The notes beneath the pieces are model-generated. The model was not told where the DNA came from. It did not search any database and saw nothing but the letters and a program-made list of their open reading frames with translations. A DNA stretch of 64,000 nt from Speluncibacter jeojiensis (GTDB lineage Bacteria > Actinomycetota > Actinomycetes > Mycobacteriales > Mycobacteriaceae). How positions within the stretch are numbered: the stretch's first letter is position 1; each line of letters begins with the position of its first letter. Below, piece after piece: positions 25,164 to 34,135 of the stretch. Location of the stretch: the NCBI RefSeq assembly GCF_029589495.1, contig NZ_JAAIVF010000001.1, forward strand, positions 1,426,001-1,490,000, written 5' to 3'. The position numbers and the translations under genes were made by a program.

Positions 25164-25760
25164 ATGGCACGATGGGAAGGCAATACGCGCGCACGCCTGG
25201 AGCGAGCGGCACTGGAGCTGTTCGCCGAACAGGGCTACGACCGCACGACGGTCGCGCAGATCGCCAAGCGAGCCGGACTCACCGAACGGTCCTTCTACCG
25301 CTGGTTTCCCGACAAGCGCGAGGTGCTGTTCGGCGGGGAGGAACTCGAGCAGTGCTTCGTCGGCGCCATCGAGGCGGCCCCCGAGGGCGCGGATCCTCTG
25401 ACCATGCTGATGGCCGCATTCGGCAAGGCGCCCGAGGTGATCCGCCCCCGCGAGTTCCTGCGGGAACGATCCGCGGTCATTTCCGCCAATCCGCCTCTGT
25501 TGGAACGCGAGCTGATGAAACTCGCCACCCTCTCACAGGCCCTGATCTCCGCGCTGGAGCGGCGCGGTGTCGAGCCGCGGACCGCGCGACTGGCCACCGA
25601 CGCGGGCATGGCCATCCTCCGCCAGACCAGCCGCCGGTGGGTGTCCGACGAGAATGCCGATCACGCCCGACTTCTGTCCGACAGCGCCGCGGATCTGTTG
25701 GCCGTCCTCACCTCAGGTGCGCAGAACGACTCGGGGGACGGGTCGGGTCGCCACGGCTGA
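25164..25760 (+). CDS. TetR-family regulator
   Basis: A 198-aa protein. The helix-turn-helix includes AALELFAEQGYDRTTVAQIA then TERSFYRWFPDKREVLF, and the rest is a helical ligand domain. The -10 TATGCT sits 6 bases before the ATG, so the mRNA is leaderless. The two strong palindromes immediately upstream show it should repress itself and the divergent quinone oxidoreductase. The effector is unknown. Confidence 0.87.
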   Translation: MARWEGNTRARLERAALELFAEQGYDRTTVAQIAKRAGLTERSFYRWFPDKREVLFGGEELEQCFVGAIEAAPEGADPLTMLMAAFGKAPEVIRPREFLRERSAVISANPPLLERELMKLATLSQALISALERRGVEPRTARLATDAGMAILRQTSRRWVSDENADHARLLSDSAADLLAVLTSGAQNDSGDGSGRHG

Positions 25761-25860
25761 TCCGTGCTTCGTGACCGAACGGCCGCCGCGCCCCGGCGGG
25801 ATTCCCGCGTTCCATCCGCACGTAGGCAACGCGATGTCTTCGTGGCAGGCACTGTGGGTA

Positions 25861-25906
25861 CCCCGATCAGCGGACACTCCCACGAGCGCCCCTGGGGGCA
25901 TAGCGT
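25861..25906 (+). promoter_or_regulatory. Aldo-keto reductase promoter with recurring element
   Basis: CCCCGATCAGCGGAC (25861-25875) is a copy of the element; its centre is 33 bases before the -10 TAGCGT (25901-25906). The ATG follows 7 bases after the -10, so the transcript is leaderless. Confidence 0.5.
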
Positions 25907-25913
25907 CGAGGCC

Positions 25914-26798
25914 ATGACCACCCCGCAGATCACCTTGAACAACGGAATCACCATGCCTGCCCTGGGGTTCGGGGTCTATCAGACACCACCGGAGCAGACG
26001 TTCGATGCGGTGACGACCGCCTTGGACACCGGGTACCGGCACATCGACACCGCCGCGGTCTACCTCAACGAGCGTGGTGTCGGCGAGGCGATCGAACGCT
26101 CAGGAGTCGACCGGTCGGACGTCTTCGTCGAAACCAAGGTCTGGGTCACCGACTACGGCTACGACTCGACGCTGCACGCCTTCGACAAGAGCGCCCGCAA
26201 ACTCGGGATCGACCAGATCGATCTGCTGATCCTGCACCAGGCGTTGCCGGGCGAGTTCGACCTCACCATCGAGGCCTACCGGGCGCTCGAGCAACTACTC
26301 GCCGACGGCAAGGTACGAGCCATAGGCGTCAGCAACTTCATGCCCGAGCATCTGACCCGCCTGGTCGCCGCCACCTCGATCGTGCCGGCGGTCAACCAGA
26401 TCGAGGTCCACCCCTACTTCCGACAGACCGAACTGCTCGCCGTCGACGCCGAGCACGGGATCATCTCGCAGGCGTGGTCACCGATCGGCGGCATCACGTT
26501 CTACCGTGACGGCTCACACGGGTCGACCCTCGAGGACCCCGCCATCAACGCGATCGCCCAGGCTCACGACAAGAGCGCGGCCCAGGTGATGCTGCGATGG
26601 CACCTGCAGCAGGGACGCCAAGTCATCCCGAAGTCAGTGACACCGTCGCGGATCGCCGAGAACTTCGACGTCTTCGACTTCACCCTCACCAGCGACGAAC
26701 TCGCCGCCATCGACGCCCTCGACACCGGTGTCCGCGGAGGCCCCGAACCCGAAGTCATCACTCGCGAAACCTTCGGCGTCGCCATCCCCGAAGCCTGA
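25914..26798 (+). CDS. Aldo-keto reductase
   Basis: A 294-aa TIM-barrel NADPH-dependent oxidoreductase with the full tetrad Asp45, Tyr50, Lys75 and His108. GYRHIDTAAVY, LADGKVRAIGVSNF and VIPKSVTPSRIAENFDVFDF are standard family blocks. Bacterial members reduce 2,5-diketogluconate, glyoxals and various ketones, and some relatives act on 3-ketosteroids. The position before two KSI genes and the upstream regulatory element make a steroid carbonyl substrate plausible but unproven. Confidence 0.85.
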   Translation: MTTPQITLNNGITMPALGFGVYQTPPEQTFDAVTTALDTGYRHIDTAAVYLNERGVGEAIERSGVDRSDVFVETKVWVTDYGYDSTLHAFDKSARKLGIDQIDLLILHQALPGEFDLTIEAYRALEQLLADGKVRAIGVSNFMPEHLTRLVAATSIVPAVNQIEVHPYFRQTELLAVDAEHGIISQAWSPIGGITFYRDGSHGSTLEDPAINAIAQAHDKSAAQVMLRWHLQQGRQVIPKSVTPSRIAENFDVFDFTLTSDELAAIDALDTGVRGGPEPEVITRETFGVAIPEA

Positions 26799-26900
26799 CG
26801 GAGAACACACCGCTCCGTCGTTCCACTGGTCAGCAACTGAACAGCGGCTGCCGGGCCCTCGCCCACAGGTGAACGAGGACCCCGGCCACCGCAAACCCTG

Positions 26901-27272
26901 CTAGCCGATCACCATGTCGTCCTGGCCCCAGTAGGCCTTCATGCTGGTGATCCTGCCGTCCTCGTCGAACTCCATGACGTCGATGGGCGCCAGCGTGAAC
27001 TTCTGGTCGCCGGCCTTGGTCACCAGCGAGAACTGGAACGCCGCGCTGTTGCCCGCGATCCGCACGGTCAGCAACTCCGCCTCCTGTTCGAGCGGCTCGA
27101 TGATCGCGTAGAAGCCGCGGATGGCCTCCTTGCCGCGGTGCGGCTCGCTGCCGACCGGGTCCTCGACGACGGCGCCGTCGGCGTACAGCGCCAGGACATC
27201 GTCGGCGGTGCCGGTCGCGACCGACGCGACATAGGAGTTGACGACCTCGCGGATCTTCTCGGCTGACGCCAT
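26901..27272 (-). CDS. ksi: Ketosteroid isomerase (KSI), copy 2
   Basis: A 123-aa KSI with Tyr14, Asp38 (VVEDPVGSEP) and Asp98 (APIDVM) all in place. GAGGGG is 7 bases before the ATG at 27272; an in-frame GTG 15 bases upstream overlaps that site. It follows copy 3 by 54 bases, but a KstR-like box in that gap gives it its own control. It is the copy most likely to belong to the KstR (cholesterol-type) regulon. Confidence 0.87.
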   Translation of the reverse strand: MASAEKIREVVNSYVASVATGTADDVLALYADGAVVEDPVGSEPHRGKEAIRGFYAIIEPLEQEAELLTVRIAGNSAAFQFSLVTKAGDQKFTLAPIDVMEFDEDGRITSMKAYWGQDDMVIG

Positions 27273-27292
27273 GGCTGTGCCCCTCACGTAGT

Positions 27293-27306
27293 TAGAACAT
27301 GTTCCA
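27293..27306. promoter_or_regulatory. KstR-like operator
   Basis: TAGAACATGTTCCA fits the published KstR consensus TNNAACNNGTTNNA at all fixed positions. It lies 20 bases before the start codon of KSI copy 2, where KstR would repress transcription until a steroid CoA-thioester is present. Confidence 0.7.
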
Positions 27307-27326
27307 GTTCGGAGGGTAGCGGGCGG

Positions 27327-27698
27327 TTACAGCGTGCGGTAGTCCTCCGGCGCCCAGAACGCGCGCATCTGCACGATCTTGGCGTCCTCGTCGAAGACCA
27401 TCACGTCGATCGGCTCGATCTCGATGGTCTTGTCCGGCAACGTCGTGGTGATGCGGAAGTGGAAGGCCGCGCTGTCGCCGGCGATGCGGCAGGCCAGCAG
27501 TTCGCTGCGGTTGGCGTACCCGGCGCTACGCGCGTAAAAGGCGGCGATCTCGTCACGACCGACCCGCACCCGCGAGCCGACCGGGTCCTCGACGGTCGCA
27601 TCGTCGGCGTACAACGCGAGGATCGCGTCCGGGTCGGCGGCTCCGACCGCATCGACGTAGGCCTGCACGGTCTTGCGGATGGCGTCTGCTGCGGCCAC
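27327..27698 (-). CDS. ksi: Ketosteroid isomerase (KSI), copy 3
   Basis: A 123-aa KSI starting at GTG 27698, which has GGAGG 5 bases upstream. Tyr14, Asp38 (DATVEDPVGS) and Asp98 (EPIDVM) are conserved. In-frame upstream starts exist, but this choice makes all three paralogues equal in length and alignment. The inferred -10 (TATAAA, 27743-27738) and a recurring element 40 bases further upstream lie between it and a divergent TetR. Confidence 0.85.
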   Translation of the reverse strand: MAAADAIRKTVQAYVDAVGAADPDAILALYADDATVEDPVGSRVRVGRDEIAAFYARSAGYANRSELLACRIAGDSAAFHFRITTTLPDKTIEIEPIDVMVFDEDAKIVQMRAFWAPEDYRTL

Positions 27699-27775
27699 TG
27701 AGTCCTCCAGGGTCTTCGGTGTTCGGGGGTTCATCCGTTTATATCCCGCGCCGCACATCGCGAGCGTGCCGTGCC

Positions 27776-27790
27776 ACTCGCTCACCGGGA
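27776..27790. promoter_or_regulatory. Recurring element between KSI copy 3 and TetR
   Basis: Read on the minus strand it is TCCCGGTGAGCGAGT. The centre lies 40 bases upstream of the KSI copy 3 -10 and 42 bases upstream of the TetR -10, so it could serve both directions. Confidence 0.5.
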
Positions 27791-27801
27791 CCACGGATCC
27801 C

Positions 27802-27845
27802 TTGCGCAACGTCGAACACCTGCTTAATCTGTTAAACATGTGTTC
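27802..27845 (+). promoter_or_regulatory. TetR promoter and operator
   Basis: TTGCGC (27802-27807), a 17-base spacer and TAATCT (27825-27830) make a good housekeeping promoter with the ATG 7 bases after the -10. An imperfect palindrome (TTAAACATGTGTTCA) overlaps the start codon and would suit autorepression. Confidence 0.55.
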
Positions 27846-28491
27846 AGCCCTCGCGGACCCACGGGTTCCCGACCGAGACCTGGCCACCCACGCGCGCATC
27901 CGCGACGCCGCGATCAGGGTTTTCGGAGAGCGGGGCTTCGCGGCCGGCGTCCGCACGATCGCCGCCGCGGCGCACGTCTCGCCGGGGCTGGTCAACCACC
28001 ACTTCGGGTCCAAGGACGGACTGCGCGCCGCCTGCGACGCACAGATCCGCGAGCTCATCACGACTGTCAAGCGCGAGGCCCTCGACAGCCCGGGGCCGGC
28101 CGGCATGCTCGCGGCGCTGGCCGAGGTCGAGGACTACGCCCCGATCGCCGCCTATGTCGTGCGCAGCTTCCAGTCGGGCGGCGAGTTCGCCCGGGCGCTG
28201 TTCGAGCAGATGGTCGCCGACGCGGACCGCCTGCTTGCCGAAGGGGTCGCCGCGGGCCGGTTCACGCCCAGCCGCGACCCCGCGGCACGGGCACGCTACC
28301 TCACCCAGGCAAGCGTCGGATCGATGCTGATCGGCATGCAGATGAACACGAAACCCGATGCGCCACCAGACTTTCGCCGCGCCATCCGCGACCTCGCCAC
28401 GGCGACCACACTGCCCGCCCTCGAGCTGTACACCGAGGGACTGTTCACCGACCGATCGGTACTCGACGCGTTTCTCGACTCCCAGGAGTAA
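27838..28491 (+). CDS. TetR-family regulator of the ABC exporter
   Basis: A 217-aa protein with an N-terminal helix-turn-helix: [20 protein letters not shown] and [20 protein letters not shown], then a helical domain typical of TetR. It is followed 5 bases later by an ABC ATPase gene and a permease on the same strand, an arrangement common in actinobacterial drug exporters. It should repress the operon and itself. Confidence 0.87.
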   Translation: MCSALADPRVPDRDLATHARIRDAAIRVFGERGFAAGVRTIAAAAHVSPGLVNHHFGSKDGLRAACDAQIRELITTVKREALDSPGPAGMLAALAEVEDYAPIAAYVVRSFQSGGEFARALFEQMVADADRLLAEGVAAGRFTPSRDPAARARYLTQASVGSMLIGMQMNTKPDAPPDFRRAIRDLATATTLPALELYTEGLFTDRSVLDAFLDSQE

Positions 28492-28496
28492 GCACC

Positions 28497-29414
28497 ATGA
28501 CGACGATCATCGACGCCCGCGCGGTGGAGAAGACCTTCGGGCGCACCCGGGCGCTGGACGGCCTGGACCTCCAGGTCACCGAGGGCGAGGCGCACGGGTT
28601 CCTCGGCCCCAACGGCGCCGGCAAGTCCACCACCATCCGCATCCTGCTCGGCGCGCTGCGCCACACCGGCGGCCGGGTGACGCTGTTCGGCCGCGACCCC
28701 TGGGCCGACGCGGTCGACCTGCACCGTCACATCGCGTACGTGCCCGGTGACGTCACCCTGTGGCCGTCGCTGACCGGCGGCGAGACCATCGACCTGATCG
28801 GCTCGATGCGCGGCACCCTCGACCGCGGGCGCCGCGACGAGCTGATCGAGCGGTTCGACCTCGACCCGCGCAAGAAGGCCCGCACCTACTCGAAGGGCAA
28901 CCGGCAGAAGGTCGCACTGATCTCGGCGCTGGCCTCGAACGCCGGCCTGTTGCTGCTCGACGAGCCCACCTCCGGTCTGGATCCGTTGATGGAACAGGTC
29001 TTTCGCGAATGCGTCGGTGAGGCCCGCATGAACGGCGCCACCGTGCTGCTGTCAAGCCACATCCTCTCCGAGGTCGAGCAGCTGTGCGAGCGGGTGACGA
29101 TCATCCGCGCCGGCAAGACCGTCGAGACCGGCTCTCTCGCCTCGATGCAGCACCTCAGCCGCAGCCTGATCACCGCCGAACTGGTCGACACGGGAACCGA
29201 TTTCACGACCATTTCCGGTGTGGAGGACGTGCGGGTCGACGGCAACACGCTGACCTGCCAGGCAGGCAACGCGAGCCTGACCGCCGTCCTGCGCGCGCTC
29301 GGTGAGGCCGGGGTGCGCAGCGTGACCTGCCGTCCGCCGACCCTCGAGGAGCTGTTCCTGCGACACTACGAGGGCGCCGACGACGCCCCGGCAGAAGCGG
29401 GCGTGCGGTCATGA
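28497..29414 (+). CDS. ABC transporter ATP-binding protein
   Basis: A 305-aa ATPase. Walker [10 protein letters not shown] is at residues 37-45 and Walker B is [13 protein letters not shown] with the catalytic Glu. The signature region reads YSKGNRQKV rather than LSGGQ, a variant usual in drug and polyketide-antibiotic exporters. A C-terminal regulatory extension follows (about residues 215-300). AGGAG lies within the end of TetR, and the stop overlaps the permease start (ATGA), so the products are made in step. Confidence 0.87.
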   Translation: MTTIIDARAVEKTFGRTRALDGLDLQVTEGEAHGFLGPNGAGKSTTIRILLGALRHTGGRVTLFGRDPWADAVDLHRHIAYVPGDVTLWPSLTGGETIDLIGSMRGTLDRGRRDELIERFDLDPRKKARTYSKGNRQKVALISALASNAGLLLLDEPTSGLDPLMEQVFRECVGEARMNGATVLLSSHILSEVEQLCERVTIIRAGKTVETGSLASMQHLSRSLITAELVDTGTDFTTISGVEDVRVDGNTLTCQAGNASLTAVLRALGEAGVRSVTCRPPTLEELFLRHYEGADDAPAEAGVRS

Positions 29415-31036
29415 CCACCACGACTGTCGCGCAGCGTGTTTCGACGGCGTCAGGAAACAACTCGTCGACGCTGACCGGCACCGGGCTGCTGCTGCGGCTG
29501 TATCTGCGCCGCGACCAGCGGATCCTGCCGGTGTGGGTGTTCTACCTCGGCATCATCCCGGTCTTCTACTCGGTCGCCTTCGGGCACCTCTACCCGACCG
29601 AGCAGGATCGGCAGAAGTTCGCCGCAGCCTCCTCCGGATTCGCGTCGCTGGAGGGCCCGCTGTTCGGCACCAGCCTGGGCGCGGTGACGGTGTGGTGGAG
29701 CGGCATCGTCTACCCGCTGATCGCGCTCGCGGCGGTCCTCACCGTCGTCCGGCACACCCGCGCCGAGGAGGAGTCCGGCCGGTTCGAACTGGTGGGCGCG
29801 ACGGCCATCGGCCGCTGCGCGCCGTTGACCGCGGCGCTTGCGCTCGCGGTCGGCGGAGTCGCGGTGTCCGCGACCATCACCGCGGTCGGCCTGATCGCGA
29901 TCGGCCGGCCTGTCACCGGTTCGATTGCGTTCGGGCTGGCGATCTTCAGCGCCGGGACGGTGTTCGCCGCGGTCGCCGCCGTCGCCGCGCAGTTGTCGCG
30001 GAGCGCGCGGCCGGCCCGCGGGATCGCGCTGGGCGCGCTCGGGGTCGCGTACGGGCTGCGGGCGGTCGGCGACTCCGGATCCGGTGTGCTGTCCTGGTTC
30101 TCGCCGCTGGGCTGGTCACAGCAGTTGCGACCGTTCGCCCAGGAGCGGTGGTGGGTGCTGGTGCTGCCGGCGGCCGCGACCACCGCGCTGCTGGTGGTCG
30201 CCTATGCGCTGGTGCGCCGCCGGGACCTGGACGCGGGCCTGATCGCCGAGCGCCCCGGCCCCGCGACCGCGGGCCGCCGGTTCACCGGCCCGACCGCGCT
30301 GGCGTGGCGACAGCACCGCGCGGCGATGCTCGCCTGGTCGGTCGGGCTGGGGCTGTTCGGACTGTTGATCGGCAACACCGCACACGCGGTCACCACGCAG
30401 TTCGGCACCAACGAGACGGTCAACGAGATGATCCGCCGCGGCGGCGGCGGCGCGGCACTCGACCAGGCGTACATCGCCGTCAGCCTCGGGGAGTTCGCGC
30501 TCTTCGCCACCGCCTACGCCATTTCCGCGGTGCTGCAGTTGCACAGCGAGGAGGAAGCCACCCGCGCCGAGACGTTGTTGTCCACGGCGACCGGACGCAC
30601 CCGGTGGGCGGGCGGGCACGTGCTGTTCGCACTGCTCGGCCCCGCCGTGGCGATGGCCGTCTGCGGAGCGCTCACCGGCCTCGCGTACGGGCTCGCGATC
30701 GGCGACGTCGCGGAGGGTCTGCGCGAGTCCCTTGGAGGCGCGCTGGTCCAGGTGCCGGCGATCTGGGTGATCACCGCAGCGGCGATGCTGCTGTTCGGAG
30801 CCGTGCCGCGGTTCGCGACGGCCGCCTGGGTCGTGCTCGGCTTCGTCGTCACCCTGTTCATCGCGGGATTCTTCGTCGGCCTCCCGCAGTCGCTGCTCGA
30901 CCTCAACCCGTTCGCGCACCTGCCCAAACTGCCGGGCGGGCAGTTCGAGCTCGCACCGATCGTCTGGCTGCTGGTGGTGGCCGCGGCGCTCCTCGGCGGC
31001 GGACTGGTCGCATTCCGGCGCCGCGATCTGCGGTGA
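29411..31036 (+). CDS. ABC exporter permease (polyketide-antibiotic exporter type)
   Basis: A 541-aa membrane protein with about 12 hydrophobic segments in two similar halves, as in the tetronasin-type exporters. Landmarks include [22 protein letters not shown] after the first segments and a parallel [21 protein letters not shown] in the second half. It would export drugs or lipophilic compounds with the preceding ATPase. Its GTG/ATG start overlaps the ATPase stop by 4 bases. Confidence 0.85.
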   Translation: MTTTTVAQRVSTASGNNSSTLTGTGLLLRLYLRRDQRILPVWVFYLGIIPVFYSVAFGHLYPTEQDRQKFAAASSGFASLEGPLFGTSLGAVTVWWSGIVYPLIALAAVLTVVRHTRAEEESGRFELVGATAIGRCAPLTAALALAVGGVAVSATITAVGLIAIGRPVTGSIAFGLAIFSAGTVFAAVAAVAAQLSRSARPARGIALGALGVAYGLRAVGDSGSGVLSWFSPLGWSQQLRPFAQERWWVLVLPAAATTALLVVAYALVRRRDLDAGLIAERPGPATAGRRFTGPTALAWRQHRAAMLAWSVGLGLFGLLIGNTAHAVTTQFGTNETVNEMIRRGGGGAALDQAYIAVSLGEFALFATAYAISAVLQLHSEEEATRAETLLSTATGRTRWAGGHVLFALLGPAVAMAVCGALTGLAYGLAIGDVAEGLRESLGGALVQVPAIWVITAAAMLLFGAVPRFATAAWVVLGFVVTLFIAGFFVGLPQSLLDLNPFAHLPKLPGGQFELAPIVWLLVVAAALLGGGLVAFRRRDLR

Positions 31037-31085
31037 TCCATCGGGGTGTTGACCGCCGGGCGCGGCCGATGCATCCTTGCACTCG

Positions 31086-31099
31086 ATACATTCATGTAT
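31086..31099. promoter_or_regulatory. Palindrome before the GlcD-like gene
   Basis: ATACAT-TC-ATGTAT, with perfect 6-bp arms, lies in the AT-richer gap between the permease and the GlcD-like gene, 52 bases before the latter's start. It is a probable operator for the glcD-ilvX pair; the regulator is unknown. Confidence 0.5.
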
Positions 31100-31150
31100 T
31101 GAAATGGTCCGAGGTCGAACCGTACGACGAGCATGCGAGGTGAGGGCGTG

Positions 31151-32545
31151 TCCGCAACCGCCGAGAGCGGCGACGACCAGATCGTCGCCGACCTGTCCGC
31201 CGTCGTCGGCGCCGACCACCTGCTCACCGGCGACCGCATCGGCCCCGACTACCGCCACGACGAGGGGCTGACCGGCGAACCGGTCGTCCCGCGGTTCGTC
31301 GCCCAGCCGCGGACCCCCGAGCAGGTCGCCGCACTGCTCTCCGCCGCGACCGATGCCGGGCTGCCGGTCACCGCGCGGGGCTCGGGCACCGGACTGTCCG
31401 GCGCGGCGCGACCCTGCCCGGACGGCCTGCTGATCTCGTTCGAGCGGATGAACGCCGTCCTCGAGGTCGACCCCGACAACCAGGTCGCGGTGGTCCAGCC
31501 CGGAGTCACACTGGCCCAGCTCGACGAGGCGACCGCCGCAACAGACTTGGCGTACACGGTGTTTCCCGGCGAACTGAGTGCCAGCCTCGGTGGCACGGTC
31601 GGCACCAACGCCGGCGGCATGCGCGCGGTCAAGTACGGCGTCACCCGCAACAACGTGCTGGGCCTGCAGGCGGCACTGCCGAACGGGCAACTGATCCGCA
31701 CCGGCGGCAAGGTCTCGAAGCTGTCCACCGGCTATGACCTGACCCAGCTGATCATCGGATCGGAGGGCACGCTCGCGCTGGCCACCGAGATCACCGTGCG
31801 GCTGCATCCCCGGCTCGCCTACGCGGCCACATTGCTGGTGCCGTTCCCGGACCTGGACGCGGTGATGCGCGCGGTCCCGGCGGTCGTGCGCAGCGGTGTC
31901 GATCCGAACATCCTCGAATACATCGACGCGCTGACCCTGGCCGCCCTGACGTATTCGGAGGGGCTGAGCCTGGGCATCGACGAGACGATCCGCGAACGCG
32001 CGCAGGCGTATCTGGTCGTCGGCGTCGAGAGCCGTGACCGCGATCGTCTCGACGGCGACGTCACGCTGCTCGCGGAACTGCTCGACGGCCTCGGGTCCCT
32101 GGACCTGTATGTCCTCGAAGGCAATTCGGCGCGATCCCTGATCGCGGCACGGGAGAAGGCGTTCTGGTCGGCGAAGGCCGCGAACGCCGACGACGTCATC
32201 GACACGGTGGTCCCGCGCGCGCAGATGCCGGAGTTCTTCACCCGCACACGCGAACTGGCGCAGTCGGTCGGCGCCGGGGTGGTCGGCTGCGGCCACGCCG
32301 GTGACGGCAATGTCCACCTGGCGGTGTTCTGCCCGGACGACGACACCCGGCACCGGTTGCTCCACGACATCTTCGCGTCCGCGATGGATCTGGGCGGGGC
32401 GATCTCCGGCGAGCACGGCATCGGCCGCGCGAAGATGCGCCACTTCCTCGACCTCGAAGACCCGGCGAAGATCGAGCTGATGCGGCAGATCAAGCGCTCC
32501 TTCGACCCGGCCGGGATCCTGGGTCCCGGCGTGCTCATCGGCTGA
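31151..32545 (+). CDS. FAD-linked 2-hydroxyacid dehydrogenase (GlcD/D-lactate type)
   Basis: A 464-aa flavoprotein of the vanillyl-alcohol-oxidase superfamily. The FAD domain (about residues 35-215) has ARGSGTGLSGAARP and GGTVGTNAGGMRAVKYG. The C-terminal domain has the metal/substrate motif GHAGDGNVH and SGEHGIGRAK. Family members oxidise D-lactate, glycolate or D-2-hydroxyglutarate to the 2-oxoacid. GTG 31151 with GAGG upstream is preferred; an ATG 18 bases earlier is possible. It lies 11 bases before the IlvX-like gene, which could use a 2-oxoacid. Confidence 0.83.
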   Translation, partial: SATAESGDDQIVADLSAVVGADHLLTGDRIGPDYRHDEGLTGEPVVPRFVAQPRTPEQVAALLSAATDAGLPVTARGSGTGLSGAARPCPDGLLISFERMNAVLEVDPDNQVAVVQPGVTLAQLDEATAATDLAYTVFPGELSASLGGTVGTNAGGMRAVKYGVTRNNVLGLQAALPNGQLIRTGGKVSKLSTGYDLTQLIIGSEGTLALATEITVRLHPRLAYAATLLVPFPDLDAVMRAVPAVVRSGVDPNILEYIDALTLAALTYSEGLSLGIDETIRERAQAYLVVGVESRDRDRLDGDVTLLAELLDGLGSLDLYVLEGNSARSLIAAREKAFWSAKAANADDVIDTVVPRAQMPEFFTRTRELAQSVGAGVVGCGHAGDGNVHLAVFCPDDDTRHRLLHDIFASAMDLGGAISGEHGIGRAKMRHFLDLEDPAKIELMRQIKRSFDPAGILGPGVLIG

Positions 32546-32556
32546 AAGGCAGATCC

Positions 32557-34113
32557 ATGACGAATGGTGCACAGGCACTGATCACCACCCTGGCGGACAG
32601 CGGGGTCGACGTGTGCTTCGGCAATCCCGGCACCTCGGAGATGCACTTCGTCGCCGCACTGGACGCCGTCCCCGAGATGCGCGGGGTGCTGTGCCTGTTC
32701 GAGGGCGTGGTCACCGGCGCCGCCGACGGCTACGCGCGGATGGCCGGCCGCCCGGCCGCGACCCTGCTGCACCTCGGCCCCGGCATGGGCAACGGTCTGG
32801 CCAACCTGCACAACGCCCGCCGCGCGCACACGCCGGTCGTCACCGTCATCGGCGACCACGCGACCTACCACCAGAAGTACGACGCGCCACTGCAATCGGA
32901 GATCGAACCGCTCGCCGAGTGGACGCACGGCTGGGTGCGCCGGTCCGCGTCGGTCGCCGATGTGGGCCGGGACGCGGCCGACGCGGTCGCGGCCGCCTGC
33001 GCCACCCCGGGGCAGATCGCGACGCTGATCCTGCCCGCGGACATCTCGTGGGACGAGGGTGGCGAGCCCGCCGGAGCGGTCGCACCGGCCCCGGCCGCCG
33101 CAGCGGACGCCGCGGTGGTCGCGGATATCGCCGAGGTGCTGCGCAGCGGTGAGTCGGCGGTGCTGCTCATCGGCGGCGCCGCCACGGGAATCGAGGGACT
33201 GTCGGCGGCGGACCGGATCGCGGCCGCTACCGGCGCACGGTCGATGGTCGAGACGTTCCCGGCCCGGCTCACCCGCGGCGCAGGGGTGCCGAACCTGGAA
33301 CGCCTCGGCTACCTCGCCGAGCAAGCGACCTACCAGCTGCAGGGCACCAAGCACCTGATCCTCGCCGGAACCCAGGCGCCGGTGTCGTTCTTCGCGTACC
33401 CCGGCAAGCCCAGCGACCTGGTGCCCGAGGGCACGACCGTACACACCCTCGCCGGGCTCGGCGACGACGTCTGCGCCGCCCTCGGCAGGCTCGCCGACCT
33501 GGTCGCCCACGACACCGAACCGCGACCGCAGGCGGCGGCAGCGCCGGCGCTGCCGACCGGTCCGCTGACCCCGCAGAACTGGGTCGAGGTGATCGGTGCG
33601 CTGCTGCCGGAGAACGCGATCATCTCCGACGAGTCGAACACCTCGGGACTGCTGCTGCCGATGGCGACCGCGGGATCGCCGCGGCATGACGTGCTCACGC
33701 TCACCGGCGGAGCGATCGGGCAGGGCCTGCCGGTCGCGGTCGGCGCGGCGATCGCCCGGCCCGACCGTCCGGTGATCGCGCTGCAGGCCGACGGCAGTGC
33801 GGCCTACACGATTTCGGCGCTGTGGACGATGGCCCGCGAGAACCTGGACATCACCACGGTGATCCTGAACAACAACGCCTACGCGATCCTGCGCATGGAG
33901 TTGCAGCGCGTCGGCGCCGCCACCGACGGGCCGAAGGCGAGGAATCTGCTCGACCTGTCCCGGCCCGACATGGACTTCGCGAAGATCGCCGAGGGCTTCG
34001 GGGTGCCGGCGGCCCGCGCGACGACCGCCGAGGAGCTGGCCGACCAGTTCCGACGCGCGCTCGCCGAGCCGGGACCGCACCTGATCGACGCGCAGGTACC
34101 TCCGCTGTTCTGA
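32557..34113 (+). CDS. ilvX: IlvX-like thiamine-diphosphate enzyme
   Basis: A 518-aa ThDP enzyme resembling mycobacterial IlvX and benzoylformate decarboxylase. The catalytic Glu49 is in LFEGVVTGAADGYAR, the first block VDVCFGNPGTSEMHFVAALD is shared with IlvX, and the cofactor site spans ADGSAAYTIS to LNNNAYAILRMELQR. Its main-chain layout lacks the FAD-site features of a true acetolactate synthase, so decarboxylation or carboligation of a 2-oxoacid is more likely than a role in valine synthesis. It forms a pair with the GlcD-like gene: hydroxyacid to oxoacid to aldehyde would be a natural sequence, but this is inference. Confidence 0.8.
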   Translation: MTNGAQALITTLADSGVDVCFGNPGTSEMHFVAALDAVPEMRGVLCLFEGVVTGAADGYARMAGRPAATLLHLGPGMGNGLANLHNARRAHTPVVTVIGDHATYHQKYDAPLQSEIEPLAEWTHGWVRRSASVADVGRDAADAVAAACATPGQIATLILPADISWDEGGEPAGAVAPAPAAAADAAVVADIAEVLRSGESAVLLIGGAATGIEGLSAADRIAAATGARSMVETFPARLTRGAGVPNLERLGYLAEQATYQLQGTKHLILAGTQAPVSFFAYPGKPSDLVPEGTTVHTLAGLGDDVCAALGRLADLVAHDTEPRPQAAAAPALPTGPLTPQNWVEVIGALLPENAIISDESNTSGLLLPMATAGSPRHDVLTLTGGAIGQGLPVAVGAAIARPDRPVIALQADGSAAYTISALWTMARENLDITTVILNNNAYAILRMELQRVGAATDGPKARNLLDLSRPDMDFAKIAEGFGVPAARATTAEELADQFRRALAEPGPHLIDAQVPPLF

Positions 34114-34135
34114 CGTCGCGGACCCGTACCGGCCC

